Of a stretch of DNA of 40,967 nt, positions 33,923 through 40,967 are shown piece after piece. The translations under genes and the position numbers were made by a program. The notes under the pieces were generated by a model. It saw only the letters and a list, made by a program, of their open reading frames with translations, did no database searches and was not told where the DNA came from. Location of the stretch: NCBI GenBank assembly GCA_964615975.1, contig CAZTTH010000032.1, forward strand, positions 1 through 40,967, read 5' to 3'. Source of the stretch: CAZTTH01 sp964615975 (GTDB lineage Bacteria; Verrucomicrobiota; Lentisphaeria; JABSQK01; JAJFLO01). Every line of letters begins with the position of its first letter. The first letter of the stretch is position 1.

Positions 33923-35494
33923 ATGAAACATTCACCTGCTGAACCGACGAAAAACATAAAGTCCAATTGGGATTTGGTGCTTTCTCCCATGGCCATGCAT
34001 TATGCGCCGGTGGTACTGGCAATTATCACTTTCACACTTACACTCGCCGGGTGGTCGGTCTTTCGCAGATTCGAGGAGAATAAACCCGGCACCATGCTGA
34101 GTCTGAGTTTAATGTGGATTTGTTTCATCCTGTGTTTTTCAGCGCTGCGCAAACCCGATTTAAGCGCGGGAAAAAGGAAGATCGCCCTGCTCTTTACCCC
34201 GGTGATCGGGCTTGCCATCCTCGACGAATATTACCAGTGGCATGAAGAAATCGGGTATTATGTGCAGCGAAACGTGACCCAATTGCCGCGTACAATCACA
34301 CATTACACCGATGATGTGATCATTTTAATGACCGCGATTATCGGCTGCGTTATTCTGTTTCGCTTGATGAAAGGGATCACAGAAAAGAAGGCGTTGATTC
34401 CCTATTTTGGCATGGTTGTAGTGTTTGCCGTCCTCCATGGCATGTCTGATCTTGCCAGTCATGGTCTTTATCTGTGGTCGCGGCTCTGGCCGGATTTGAG
34501 TCATGAGGAAATCTTTACCCAGATTGAAGTATTTAGTTGCTATGAAGAATTGTTCAAAATTTGGTGTGAATGGTTTACCGTTCTCTTTCTGACCAAGTTG
34601 TTTTATGATCGGGACTCACCGCTCTCATGGAATATCCAAATCTGTTTCGGCAGTATGTTGACGCTGGTGGGATTATGGAGTATCAGGGCTGACGCGTTCT
34701 CAATTCCATGGCTATGGATTGGCGGAGAATTGAAATTCATCCGCAATTACCATCACCTGTTTTTCATCGGCTGGTTATGGATGTTTTGGAGCACAATCAC
34801 GTGGTCGCTTTTTCGTGATTCTCTTGAGAAACGGACGGCCATGGGGTGGTTTTTCCTGTGTCCATTTGCGCTCTTTCTTACCGTCGCAATCCCGGAATCC
34901 CGCTTCACGGCATTCGTTCAATGGATCGCGGCGCACGGATTGCCGGATTCACCTTATCGCGCCGGACTTTTGGCCGTTCCTTGCTTTTTTATCCTCCTGA
35001 TGTTGCCCGGTGTGCTGTTGGGGTGGTTGGGTGGTCGCGCCCTGCGACAGTGGCCAAACGTATCGCTTTATGTCGCTTTTGGACTGGGGACATGGTTTCT
35101 CGTGACAGGGAAAACGTCTCCAATCAATTTGGCCAACCTCCTCAAAGTTGGCGCCTTGACATTTTATCTCTGTTGGTTTTATCTTCTCTCTGGGACAGGA
35201 CAAAATCGCTGGCAGGCCATATTCCTGATTCTTCTGACGGTTTTCTCTACCGGGCACTATGTCTTAATGGAGTTGCTTCTCGGGCTCACCATCATCATTG
35301 TACTCAATCAATCTGGCTTAAACCTGCCAAGCATCCCCCCCAAACGCCGCTGCCAGTTGCTGCTGGCGCACCTGCTTGCTGTCGCCTTGATTTTTGTTCT
35401 CTATCGACCGCGTCTGATAACCAATCTGCAATATTACCCTTCGCCGGGTAAGCCGTTTAATGTGTATCAGGAACCCGATTACCCCGAACGATGA
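33923..35494 (+). CDS. Multi-pass membrane protein of unknown function
   Basis: 523 residues with about twelve hydrophobic segments, beginning after a polar N-terminus of about 25 residues. Charged and aromatic loops include LDEYYQWHEEIGYYVQRN and EVFSCYEELFKIWCEW. I do not recognise the family. It lies 25 nt after the GT-C-like gene on the same strand, so the two probably share a transcript and the same surface-glycan or lipid pathway. It could be a flippase, a polymerase or another glycosyltransferase; nothing in the sequence decides between these. Confidence 0.75.
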   Translation: MKHSPAEPTKNIKSNWDLVLSPMAMHYAPVVLAIITFTLTLAGWSVFRRFEENKPGTMLSLSLMWICFILCFSALRKPDLSAGKRKIALLFTPVIGLAILDEYYQWHEEIGYYVQRNVTQLPRTITHYTDDVIILMTAIIGCVILFRLMKGITEKKALIPYFGMVVVFAVLHGMSDLASHGLYLWSRLWPDLSHEEIFTQIEVFSCYEELFKIWCEWFTVLFLTKLFYDRDSPLSWNIQICFGSMLTLVGLWSIRADAFSIPWLWIGGELKFIRNYHHLFFIGWLWMFWSTITWSLFRDSLEKRTAMGWFFLCPFALFLTVAIPESRFTAFVQWIAAHGLPDSPYRAGLLAVPCFFILLMLPGVLLGWLGGRALRQWPNVSLYVAFGLGTWFLVTGKTSPINLANLLKVGALTFYLCWFYLLSGTGQNRWQAIFLILLTVFSTGHYVLMELLLGLTIIIVLNQSGLNLPSIPPKRRCQLLLAHLLAVALIFVLYRPRLITNLQYYPSPGKPFNVYQEPDYPER

Positions 35495-35584
35495 CCCCTT
35501 CTTTAGACCATCAAGTACCGGGGGATTTCAGCGCTTGTTTCTGGGCGCGCCATATTGTCGACGTTAAACCGGCAGGCGGGAGCG

Positions 35585-36625
35585 TTAAGGAATATAGCGA
35601 AAGAAACGGTGTCCGAAAGCGCGGGTGACGAACAACGGGAGCTTTTTCCAGACGTTGACGGCCAGGCGATAGATAACCCCCGGGCTGCTGACCGAGCAAT
35701 ATTGTCTTAGCGGATTGATCACACGATAGTTATAGTACATGATGATGGGCGTGGCGCCCCACTTTTGTTTGAATTGAATGTGGGTCGAATTTTTGGGACT
35801 TCTGCCCATCGCGAAACAGCGCGCGTTGTGGGTGTAGCCATCCTTAATGATTGACCAGTATTGGAAGTAGTTCGCGCGCGTGTGACGATGGCGGATCAGG
35901 CTGCCGATGTAGGGGGTGTTGATGGTGTCGCGATACTGAAATACCACGCCGCCGGCAATCAGGGAATCCGCGCCCAGCACGTTCGCGAAATAAATATGAT
36001 CAGGAAAATATTTTGCCAGGAGAACAAAAAAATCAAGCGCATGAAATGGTGTTCCCAGATCACGGATCGTCTCACTGAGGAGATCGTGGATCAACTTGCA
36101 ATCTCGTGATTTGCGAAACTGCAATGACGCTTCTTCGGAACGGCGGAGATTCTGTCTGACATTGGCTGAAAATGATTTCTTCCACAACCCTTCGGGAGAT
36201 TCGGCAAAGGCCAGATCACATTCCAGGAATGCGTCATTATTTTCATAGGGCTTTGCTAATTGCCGGCGCAGGCGAAACTCGATATAGTCAACATTAAGGC
36301 GGTGGGCGATGGCTTCGGTCTCGGCAATCAGCGCCCTCTCAATGCTGTCATTTTGCGCATAGAGACCGCCATGACCGAAAAAGGGCGAGGTGACCAGCAT
36401 ATTGCCCATGAAAGGAGAATTAATATGATATACCGAAGCAATTCCCAGGATGTTATTGTGATCCATGTAAGCGAGATTATGACTCTTGATGCCATAGAGA
36501 TCATGGAATAAAAGCCGCCATTCGGCCAGATCAGTATAATTGGTTTCAGGATTGGCGTTGAGATAATTATTCCAACGTTGTCGGACCTCGGATTCGGTGA
36601 AATCCAATGTAGTAATTGTGCCCAT
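35585..36625 (-). CDS. FemAB-like GNAT-fold acyltransferase
   Basis: 346 residues of the FemAB/acetyltransferase group, which transfers aminoacyl or acyl groups onto cell-wall or surface-polymer precursors. The second GNAT half is clear: KSFSANVRQNLRRSEEASL, then IAGGVVFQYRDTINTPYIGS and MGRSPKNSTHIQFKQKWG. The last block resembles the FGRS...FKKxWG signature of FemAB proteins found in PEP-CTERM/exosortase exopolysaccharide loci. No exosortase gene is in the window. Its start codon directly abuts that of the divergent membrane-protein gene (CAT then ATG at 36623-36628), leaving no intergenic promoter space. Confidence 0.83.
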   Translation of the reverse strand: MGTITTLDFTESEVRQRWNNYLNANPETNYTDLAEWRLLFHDLYGIKSHNLAYMDHNNILGIASVYHINSPFMGNMLVTSPFFGHGGLYAQNDSIERALIAETEAIAHRLNVDYIEFRLRRQLAKPYENNDAFLECDLAFAESPEGLWKKSFSANVRQNLRRSEEASLQFRKSRDCKLIHDLLSETIRDLGTPFHALDFFVLLAKYFPDHIYFANVLGADSLIAGGVVFQYRDTINTPYIGSLIRHRHTRANYFQYWSIIKDGYTHNARCFAMGRSPKNSTHIQFKQKWGATPIIMYYNYRVINPLRQYCSVSSPGVIYRLAVNVWKKLPLFVTRAFGHRFFRYIP

Positions 36626-38224
36626 ATGAAGATCTTGAATAAGTTGCCATTAAAATTTTTAAGCGTTGCCATGCTGACATTTGTCATCGGGGCTGGCACC
36701 GCGATTTACCTCCACTGGCCGGCGCTCAAAAGCTACACCACCTATCGCTCGGATACAAGGCAATCTCCCCACTGGGCCGCCTATCATTCCGATACCTTTC
36801 AAGACGACGATTTGCTCCTCCGGCTGGCCACCCACAATGAGAGCCCCTTGCAAAATCTGATCTTTTATCTCGGCACGTACCGGTTCGATTTTATTACTTT
36901 TTCAAAATACTATTCCGTGGTCAGTTATGGGGCGGCGTCAATGCTGTTCTTCGTCCTTGGCTGCCGCTTGTTCCACCGCATCCTCGCCGGCTTTCTTTGC
37001 GCCGCGTTTTTTACCTTGTTTCCCGATCAATTTGAATACTTCAATGGCGGTTTTTCCAAGGCCTGGATGATCCCCTTGTTGTTCGTGTGCATCTATTTGA
37101 TGCAGCGCCAGAAATGGCGCGGCATCCTGGCGCTCATGCCCTTTGCCGCTCTTGCCTACCCGATGGCTGCCGTGCTTATCGGGATGACGCTTTTGGCATA
37201 TTTCATTCTCATGTGGAAGGATGGCATGAAGGCGCAGGCGCGGTCAATTTTTCAACACCTGTGTCTTGGCAGCATCCTGGCTGTGACGGTGCTGGCGATC
37301 AAATATGTCAATCCCCCGGCAGGGATCGGACCATTGACGGCCAGGGCGGAATTAATGACCATGCCGGAAATGTACGCGGGCGGGTTGAATTTTTATCTGC
37401 CCATTCCGCTGCTGTATAAGGAATTGCTCGATCAGGTATCCCATCCGTTCACCGTCTTCAGCGGGATTCTGATTTTTTTCCTCCTGGGCAGGAAAAACAT
37501 CATCTGGGAACGGAGTTGGACCGCGCTGTTCCTGGCATCGGCGGTTGGTTATATCATCGCGGGATACTGTTTTCCCCATTTATACATCCCCAACCGCTAC
37601 AGCCGTTATTCCATCGCGGTGCTGGTGATATTATGGAATACCGCGAACTGGCAGGTGATATTGGAGCGGGTATCGCGCCCATGGGCGCGGGCAGTCGGCC
37701 TGGCCGGACTGATGGCGATTGCCGGATATTTATCAACGGATTCCCTCGATCAGGGAGAAAACACCCTGAATCAAAAAAGGTATGGCGATGTGTCGGCCTT
37801 CATCAGAAACCTGCCCGCCAAAATCCTCATCGCCGGTCACCCTTTCCACATGGATGACATCGCCATTCAGGGACGGCGCTCGGTATTATGCAATTATAAA
37901 CTGGCCCATCCCTGGTATTCGGATTATTACCGAGAAATCAAGCAGCGCACCGAGGCGGTCTTCGCTGCCTACTACGCCACCGACCGGGAGACCGTCAATG
38001 CCCTGTACTACCGTTATGGCGTCACCCATTTTATGATTGGCAAGAAATACTACCATAAAAGTGTCTACCGTGATCGGAAAGTTTATGTGAATCCTTACAA
38101 TGACTATATTAAAAAATTAACCGCGGCACGTTCGCCATCGGAGTTCATTTTATCTCATCCGCCGCCGGCCGCGGTCATTTACGATGAGGCCGATTATTCT
38201 CTCATTCAATTGCCGTTGCGGTAA
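36626..38224 (+). CDS. Multi-pass membrane protein, GT-C glycosyltransferase-like (copy 2)
   Basis: 532 residues, paralogous to the gene at 32224-33897. Shared blocks are WPAL near the N-terminus, DTRQSPHW in the first loop, DLLLRLATHNESPLQN, and in the C-terminal part LAHPWYSDYY, VFAAYYATDRETV and YGVTHFMIGKKYY. About ten membrane helices lie between. The ATG at 36626 fits the paralogue's N-terminus, but it has no Shine-Dalgarno and touches the divergent femAB-like start. The methyltransferase gene follows by 21 nt. The two copies probably act on different sugars or at different steps of one glycan. Confidence 0.8.
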   Translation: MKILNKLPLKFLSVAMLTFVIGAGTAIYLHWPALKSYTTYRSDTRQSPHWAAYHSDTFQDDDLLLRLATHNESPLQNLIFYLGTYRFDFITFSKYYSVVSYGAASMLFFVLGCRLFHRILAGFLCAAFFTLFPDQFEYFNGGFSKAWMIPLLFVCIYLMQRQKWRGILALMPFAALAYPMAAVLIGMTLLAYFILMWKDGMKAQARSIFQHLCLGSILAVTVLAIKYVNPPAGIGPLTARAELMTMPEMYAGGLNFYLPIPLLYKELLDQVSHPFTVFSGILIFFLLGRKNIIWERSWTALFLASAVGYIIAGYCFPHLYIPNRYSRYSIAVLVILWNTANWQVILERVSRPWARAVGLAGLMAIAGYLSTDSLDQGENTLNQKRYGDVSAFIRNLPAKILIAGHPFHMDDIAIQGRRSVLCNYKLAHPWYSDYYREIKQRTEAVFAAYYATDRETVNALYYRYGVTHFMIGKKYYHKSVYRDRKVYVNPYNDYIKKLTAARSPSEFILSHPPPAAVIYDEADYSLIQLPLR

Positions 38225-38245
38225 TCCATCCGATCACGATCAGGT

Positions 38246-38944
38246 ATGAACAAACACTATTGGCGTGATTTTTTCGAACGCCGCGCCGCGATTTCCGCTG
38301 ATCCGGTATTCACCGCCGATTGGTCGCAGTCAGGCTTCGCGATTCGTTATCGATTTATCAGACACACCCTGAAAAGAATCGCGCGTCCGAATTTTACCTT
38401 GCTTGACGGTGGATGCGGTGTTGGTTCCTATCTTGAACTGGGGAAGAACATGGGAATGCAAGTCATCGGGGTTGACTTATCGAGGGCCATGCTGGGAACT
38501 GCTGTGCGCAAAGGGTTGTCTTGCTGTCGTGGGGATATTGAAAATCTCCCGATTGCCGGCAAATCCTGTGATCTCATTATTTCAGTGGGGGTCATGCAAT
38601 ATCTCGAAAACGCGAGCCGATGCCTTTTCGAATTCAGCCGGGTTTTGAAACCGGGAGGACATGTCATATTAACCACTCTGAATCAAAAATCCATCCGCGC
38701 GATCATTGTCAAAACTCTTGGCATCGATAACAAAAGAGCCTACCTCCTATCCGAGCTGATACATGAAGCACACTCCTGCGGCATGATCCTGGAGGAGGCG
38801 CGATATCTCTATTTCTTCCCGGTCGGCCTCGGATTTTTAGCGAAAATACTCAATCTGCATGATGGTCTGAATCGTGGCTGTAATCTGCTGGCAAACGCGG
38901 TCGGAGTGGTGTTGAAAAAACCCAGCTATCACTCCGGGAGGTGA
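38246..38944 (+). CDS. Class I SAM-dependent methyltransferase
   Basis: 232 residues with the AdoMet-binding motif I LLDGGCGVGSYLELG at about 52-66, the acidic residue after strand 2 in VIGVDLSRAML, a DIENLP block and a motif-IV-like LIISVGVMQYLENA. LKPGGHVILTTLNQKS follows. This is the UbiE/Methyltransf_11 type. The substrate is unknown; position behind the GT-C-like gene suggests a sugar or lipid in the same pathway. There is no membrane segment. Confidence 0.88.
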   Translation: MNKHYWRDFFERRAAISADPVFTADWSQSGFAIRYRFIRHTLKRIARPNFTLLDGGCGVGSYLELGKNMGMQVIGVDLSRAMLGTAVRKGLSCCRGDIENLPIAGKSCDLIISVGVMQYLENASRCLFEFSRVLKPGGHVILTTLNQKSIRAIIVKTLGIDNKRAYLLSELIHEAHSCGMILEEARYLYFFPVGLGFLAKILNLHDGLNRGCNLLANAVGVVLKKPSYHSGR

Positions 38945-39086
38945 ATTGAATGCCTGATTCAGCGAATCAGTCCATATGTGGACATGATTCAAGATCAAGA
39001 TCTGCTTGTCACTAGTGGGCATGGATGCCGGTACTTGTTTACCGTCTATTTCGCGCTTGGAATATTTGACGTTCTCCTACCTAATG

Positions 39087-39113
39087 GTGGGATGATGTTG
39101 TTCATCATCCCAC
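39087..39113. repeat. Hairpin (11-bp perfect stem)
   Basis: GTGGGATGATG (39087-39097) pairs perfectly with CATCATCCCAC (39103-39113) around TTGTT. There is no T-tract, so it is not a typical intrinsic terminator. Confidence 0.75.
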
Positions 39114-39223
39114 TGTATCCCTCTGGAGATCTTGGGATTGAGAATTTCATTACCCCGGTTAATCCGCCTGCTACCTGATGGGGGCCGATCATTTTATCAC
39201 GACAGCCATCTCCGCCAAAAAGG

Positions 39224-39251
39224 TTGTAATTTCACTGATAACCCTTATAAT
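39224..39251 (+). promoter_or_regulatory. Probable sigma-70-type promoter for the aminotransferase gene
   Basis: TTGTAA (39224-39229) and TATAAT (39246-39251) are separated by 16 nt, a good match to the housekeeping consensus. Transcription would start near 39258, leaving a leader of about 95 nt before the ATG at 39352. Confidence 0.5.
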
Positions 39252-39351
39252 TAACACGACGGGTGATCGTCTCAACAAGATGAATCAGCCCACCTTGAAT
39301 GACGACCCCAAAAATATGATTAACCCTTTTCGTTGAACTTAGGAGCTCAGT

Positions 39352-40811
39352 ATGGATCGGAATCAAACCAAAGCAGAAGCATTGATCGCCCGCCGCAAAC
39401 ATGTGGTTGCCGATGGTGNNNNNNNNNNNNNNNNNNNNNNNNNNNNNNNNNNNNNNNNNNNNNNNNNNNNNNNNNNNNNNNNNNNNNNNNNNNNNNNNNN
39501 NNNNNNNNNNNNNNNNNNCAAACCAAAGCAGAAGCATTGATCGCCCGCCGCAAACATGTGGTTGCCGATGGTGTCGGGGTCTTTGTGCACAGTACTGCAC
39601 GAAGTGCCAAAGACGGGATTATTATCGATGAGGATGGCCGGAAGCTGATCGATTTCGCCGGTGGCATTGGTGTTCTCAATGCCGGTCATTGTCCGGCGCC
39701 GGTGGTGGCGGCGATCAAGCGCCAGGCAGAAACCCTGATCCATACCTGCTTTCATATTGCCACCTATGAACCCTATGTCGAACTCTGTGAAAAACTGGCA
39801 GGATTATTCCCGCATGGGGCGCATACCAAGGTGATGTTGACCAATACCGGCGCTGAAGCGGTGGAAAATGCCATCAAAATCGCCCGCCAGGCAACCCGCC
39901 GATCCGGTATCATTTGCTTTACCGATGCCTTTCACGGCCGCAGCATGATGGCGATGTCGCTGACCTCCAAGGTCGATTACAAATTTAACTGCGGGCCATT
40001 TGCTCCGGAAGTGTATCGGCTGCCGTTTCCCAATTTTTATCGGGATGGCAATGGCTTGAATGAAGATGAATTTGCCGCGCAGGCGTTATATCAGTTTCAG
40101 AATGCTTTCAAAAACATGGTGGCGCCGGAGGCGGTAGCGGCGGTGATCATTGAACTGGTGCAGGGCGAAGGCGGCTTCAATGTCGCACCGCTGAAATTCA
40201 TTCAGGGGCTGCGAAAAATTTGCGCTGATCACAAGATTGTTTTTATCATTGATGAAGTGCAGTCCGGCTTCTGCCGCACCGGGAAATGGGCGGCCTATCA
40301 CCACTATGACATTACACCGGATATTTCCACCTGGGCGAAATCACTGGGATCAGGGATGCCGATTGGCGCGGTAATTGGCAGGCAGGATATCATGGATGGC
40401 GCGCTCCCCGGAACAATCGGCGGAACTTATTTGGGCAATCCGGTCTGTTGTGCCGCTGCAATCGCCACCATAAACTACCTGGAATCGCAGGATCTCAATA
40501 CCCGCGCCCAGCAGATCAGCAGGATCGTACACAGCAGAATTTCCCCATTGAAAGACCGCTTTCCGTCAATCGGCGATTTTCGTGGACTGGGGGCGATGCA
40601 GGCGATCGAATTTGTCCTTGACGGCGATCCCCATCAACCCGATCGCGCCACCTGTGAGCGGTTGACAGCGGCATGTATCAAGAGCGGGTTAATTCTGATA
40701 ACTGCGGGAACTTATAAAAATATCATTCGCATCCTCAGTCCGTTGACGATTTCCGACGAATTGTTGAATCAGGGGTTGGATATCATCGAAGACGAATTGA
40801 CGAAATTATAA
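39352..40811 (+). CDS. Class III aminotransferase, 4-aminobutyrate aminotransferase-like (split by an assembly gap)
   Basis: PLP enzyme of the GabT/omega-aminotransferase group, likely moving an amino group from a terminal amine such as GABA to a keto acid. The start ATG has AGGAG six nt upstream. It shows LIDFAGGIGVLNAGHC, TNTGAEAVENAIKIAR, the PLP-ring aspartate in IIDEVQSGFCRTGKW and the PLP lysine in TWAKSLGSGMPIG. As drawn, 100 N at 39419-39518 and a duplicated 55-nt end put the two parts out of frame. Removing 155 nt gives one intact frame of 434 residues, a normal length. A second transaminase identity (ornithine-like or putrescine-like) cannot be excluded. Confidence 0.88.
39364..39573. 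other. Scaffold gap of 100 N flanked by a 55-nt exact repeat
   Basis: The 55 nt at 39364-39418 recur exactly at 39519-39573, on either side of exactly 100 N. An overlap of that size joined by a fixed N spacer is what an assembler leaves when two contigs ending in the same k-mer are scaffolded. It is not a biological duplication: deleting one copy plus the Ns restores the aminotransferase frame. Confidence 0.93.
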
Positions 40812-40967
40812 TGTATTAAGACATCGGGTTGGCGTGCATCTTGGTTTGTATCCTCATCGTCATCGGGTTTTTGAAAATTCGACAGTGATGGGCAGTTGGC
40901 AGTAAGGCACGTCCAGTGCCGTGAGCGACAATGCATGCACGCCTAAGAACGCCACTGGTCGTGGCTG
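40812..40967. other. Window end, no gene
   Basis: 156 nt after the aminotransferase stop. No coding region or clear terminator is visible; only a weak GGCAC/GTGCC inverted repeat occurs around 40906-40920. Confidence 0.5.

Larger units (their letters stand above)
38945..39351. other. Intergenic region before the aminotransferase
   Basis: 407 nt with no gene. CTGATTC/GAATCAG (38954-38970) lies ten nt after the methyltransferase stop and may end that transcript. A stronger hairpin lies at 39087-39113, a promoter-like pair at 39224-39251 and a ribosome site AGGAG at 39341-39345. Confidence 0.6.

Noticed and set aside
1..40967. CRISPR array, rRNA, tRNA, tmRNA, RNase P RNA or SRP RNA
   Set aside because: No regularly spaced direct repeats and no recognisable conserved cores of these RNAs were seen on either strand by eye; a covariance-model scan would be needed to exclude divergent ones.

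Overview
The window reads as a bacterial metagenome-assembled scaffold. It has moderate GC, a run of 100 N, and mostly housekeeping genes in short operons. Two prepilin-like proteins carry the F/Y-TLIELLVV start with a basic or polar residue, not Gly, before the cleavage site. With a long membrane-bound Ser/Thr kinase that has a leucine-rich-repeat tail, this suggests the PVC superphylum, most likely Lentisphaerota or a relative. That placement is an inference from protein style; no rRNA is present.

Layout. 0.3-3.5 kb: an RND efflux pump without its partner proteins. 4-7.6 kb: mutY, then thyA with a TPR protein on the other strand. 7.8-11 kb: mnmE, tmk and a DNA polymerase III delta'-like gene (holB). 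11-15.8 kb: a hairpin-rich spacer, a secreted modular protein, murG and a ComF-type phosphoribosyltransferase. 15.8-20.8 kb: a remnant antitoxin gene, the LRR kinase and a lysine 2,3-aminomutase. 20.9-28.6 kb: a visibly AT-richer island with a DNA phosphorothioation (Dnd) system: dndC, dndD and a protein joining a DndE-like domain to a HerA-type ATPase. A MazEF-like toxin-antitoxin pair and a convergent cysteine desulfurase (DndA role) follow. 28.6-38.9 kb: trmL, a sugar-nucleotidyltransferase-like gene, two tandem prepilin paralogues, and a probable surface-glycan group (two paralogous GT-C-like membrane proteins, an unknown membrane protein, a FemAB-like acyltransferase and a methyltransferase). 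39.3-40.8 kb: a class III aminotransferase interrupted by an assembly gap.

The most notable system is the Dnd island. The cysteine desulfurase would supply sulfur, DndC would activate the DNA backbone for sulfur insertion, and DndD and the DndE-ATPase fusion would be the DNA-handling partners. No dndB and no known restriction partner (DndFGH, PbeABCD, SspE) is visible, so it is either a modification-only system or one whose effector lies in the fused ATPase or elsewhere. Other points worth checking are a near-identical 21-nt motif about 61 nt upstream of both mutY and murG, clusters of strong intergenic hairpins, two divergent genes whose start codons abut with no spacer, and a 55-nt exact repeat around the N gap that shows the gap is a scaffolding artefact.
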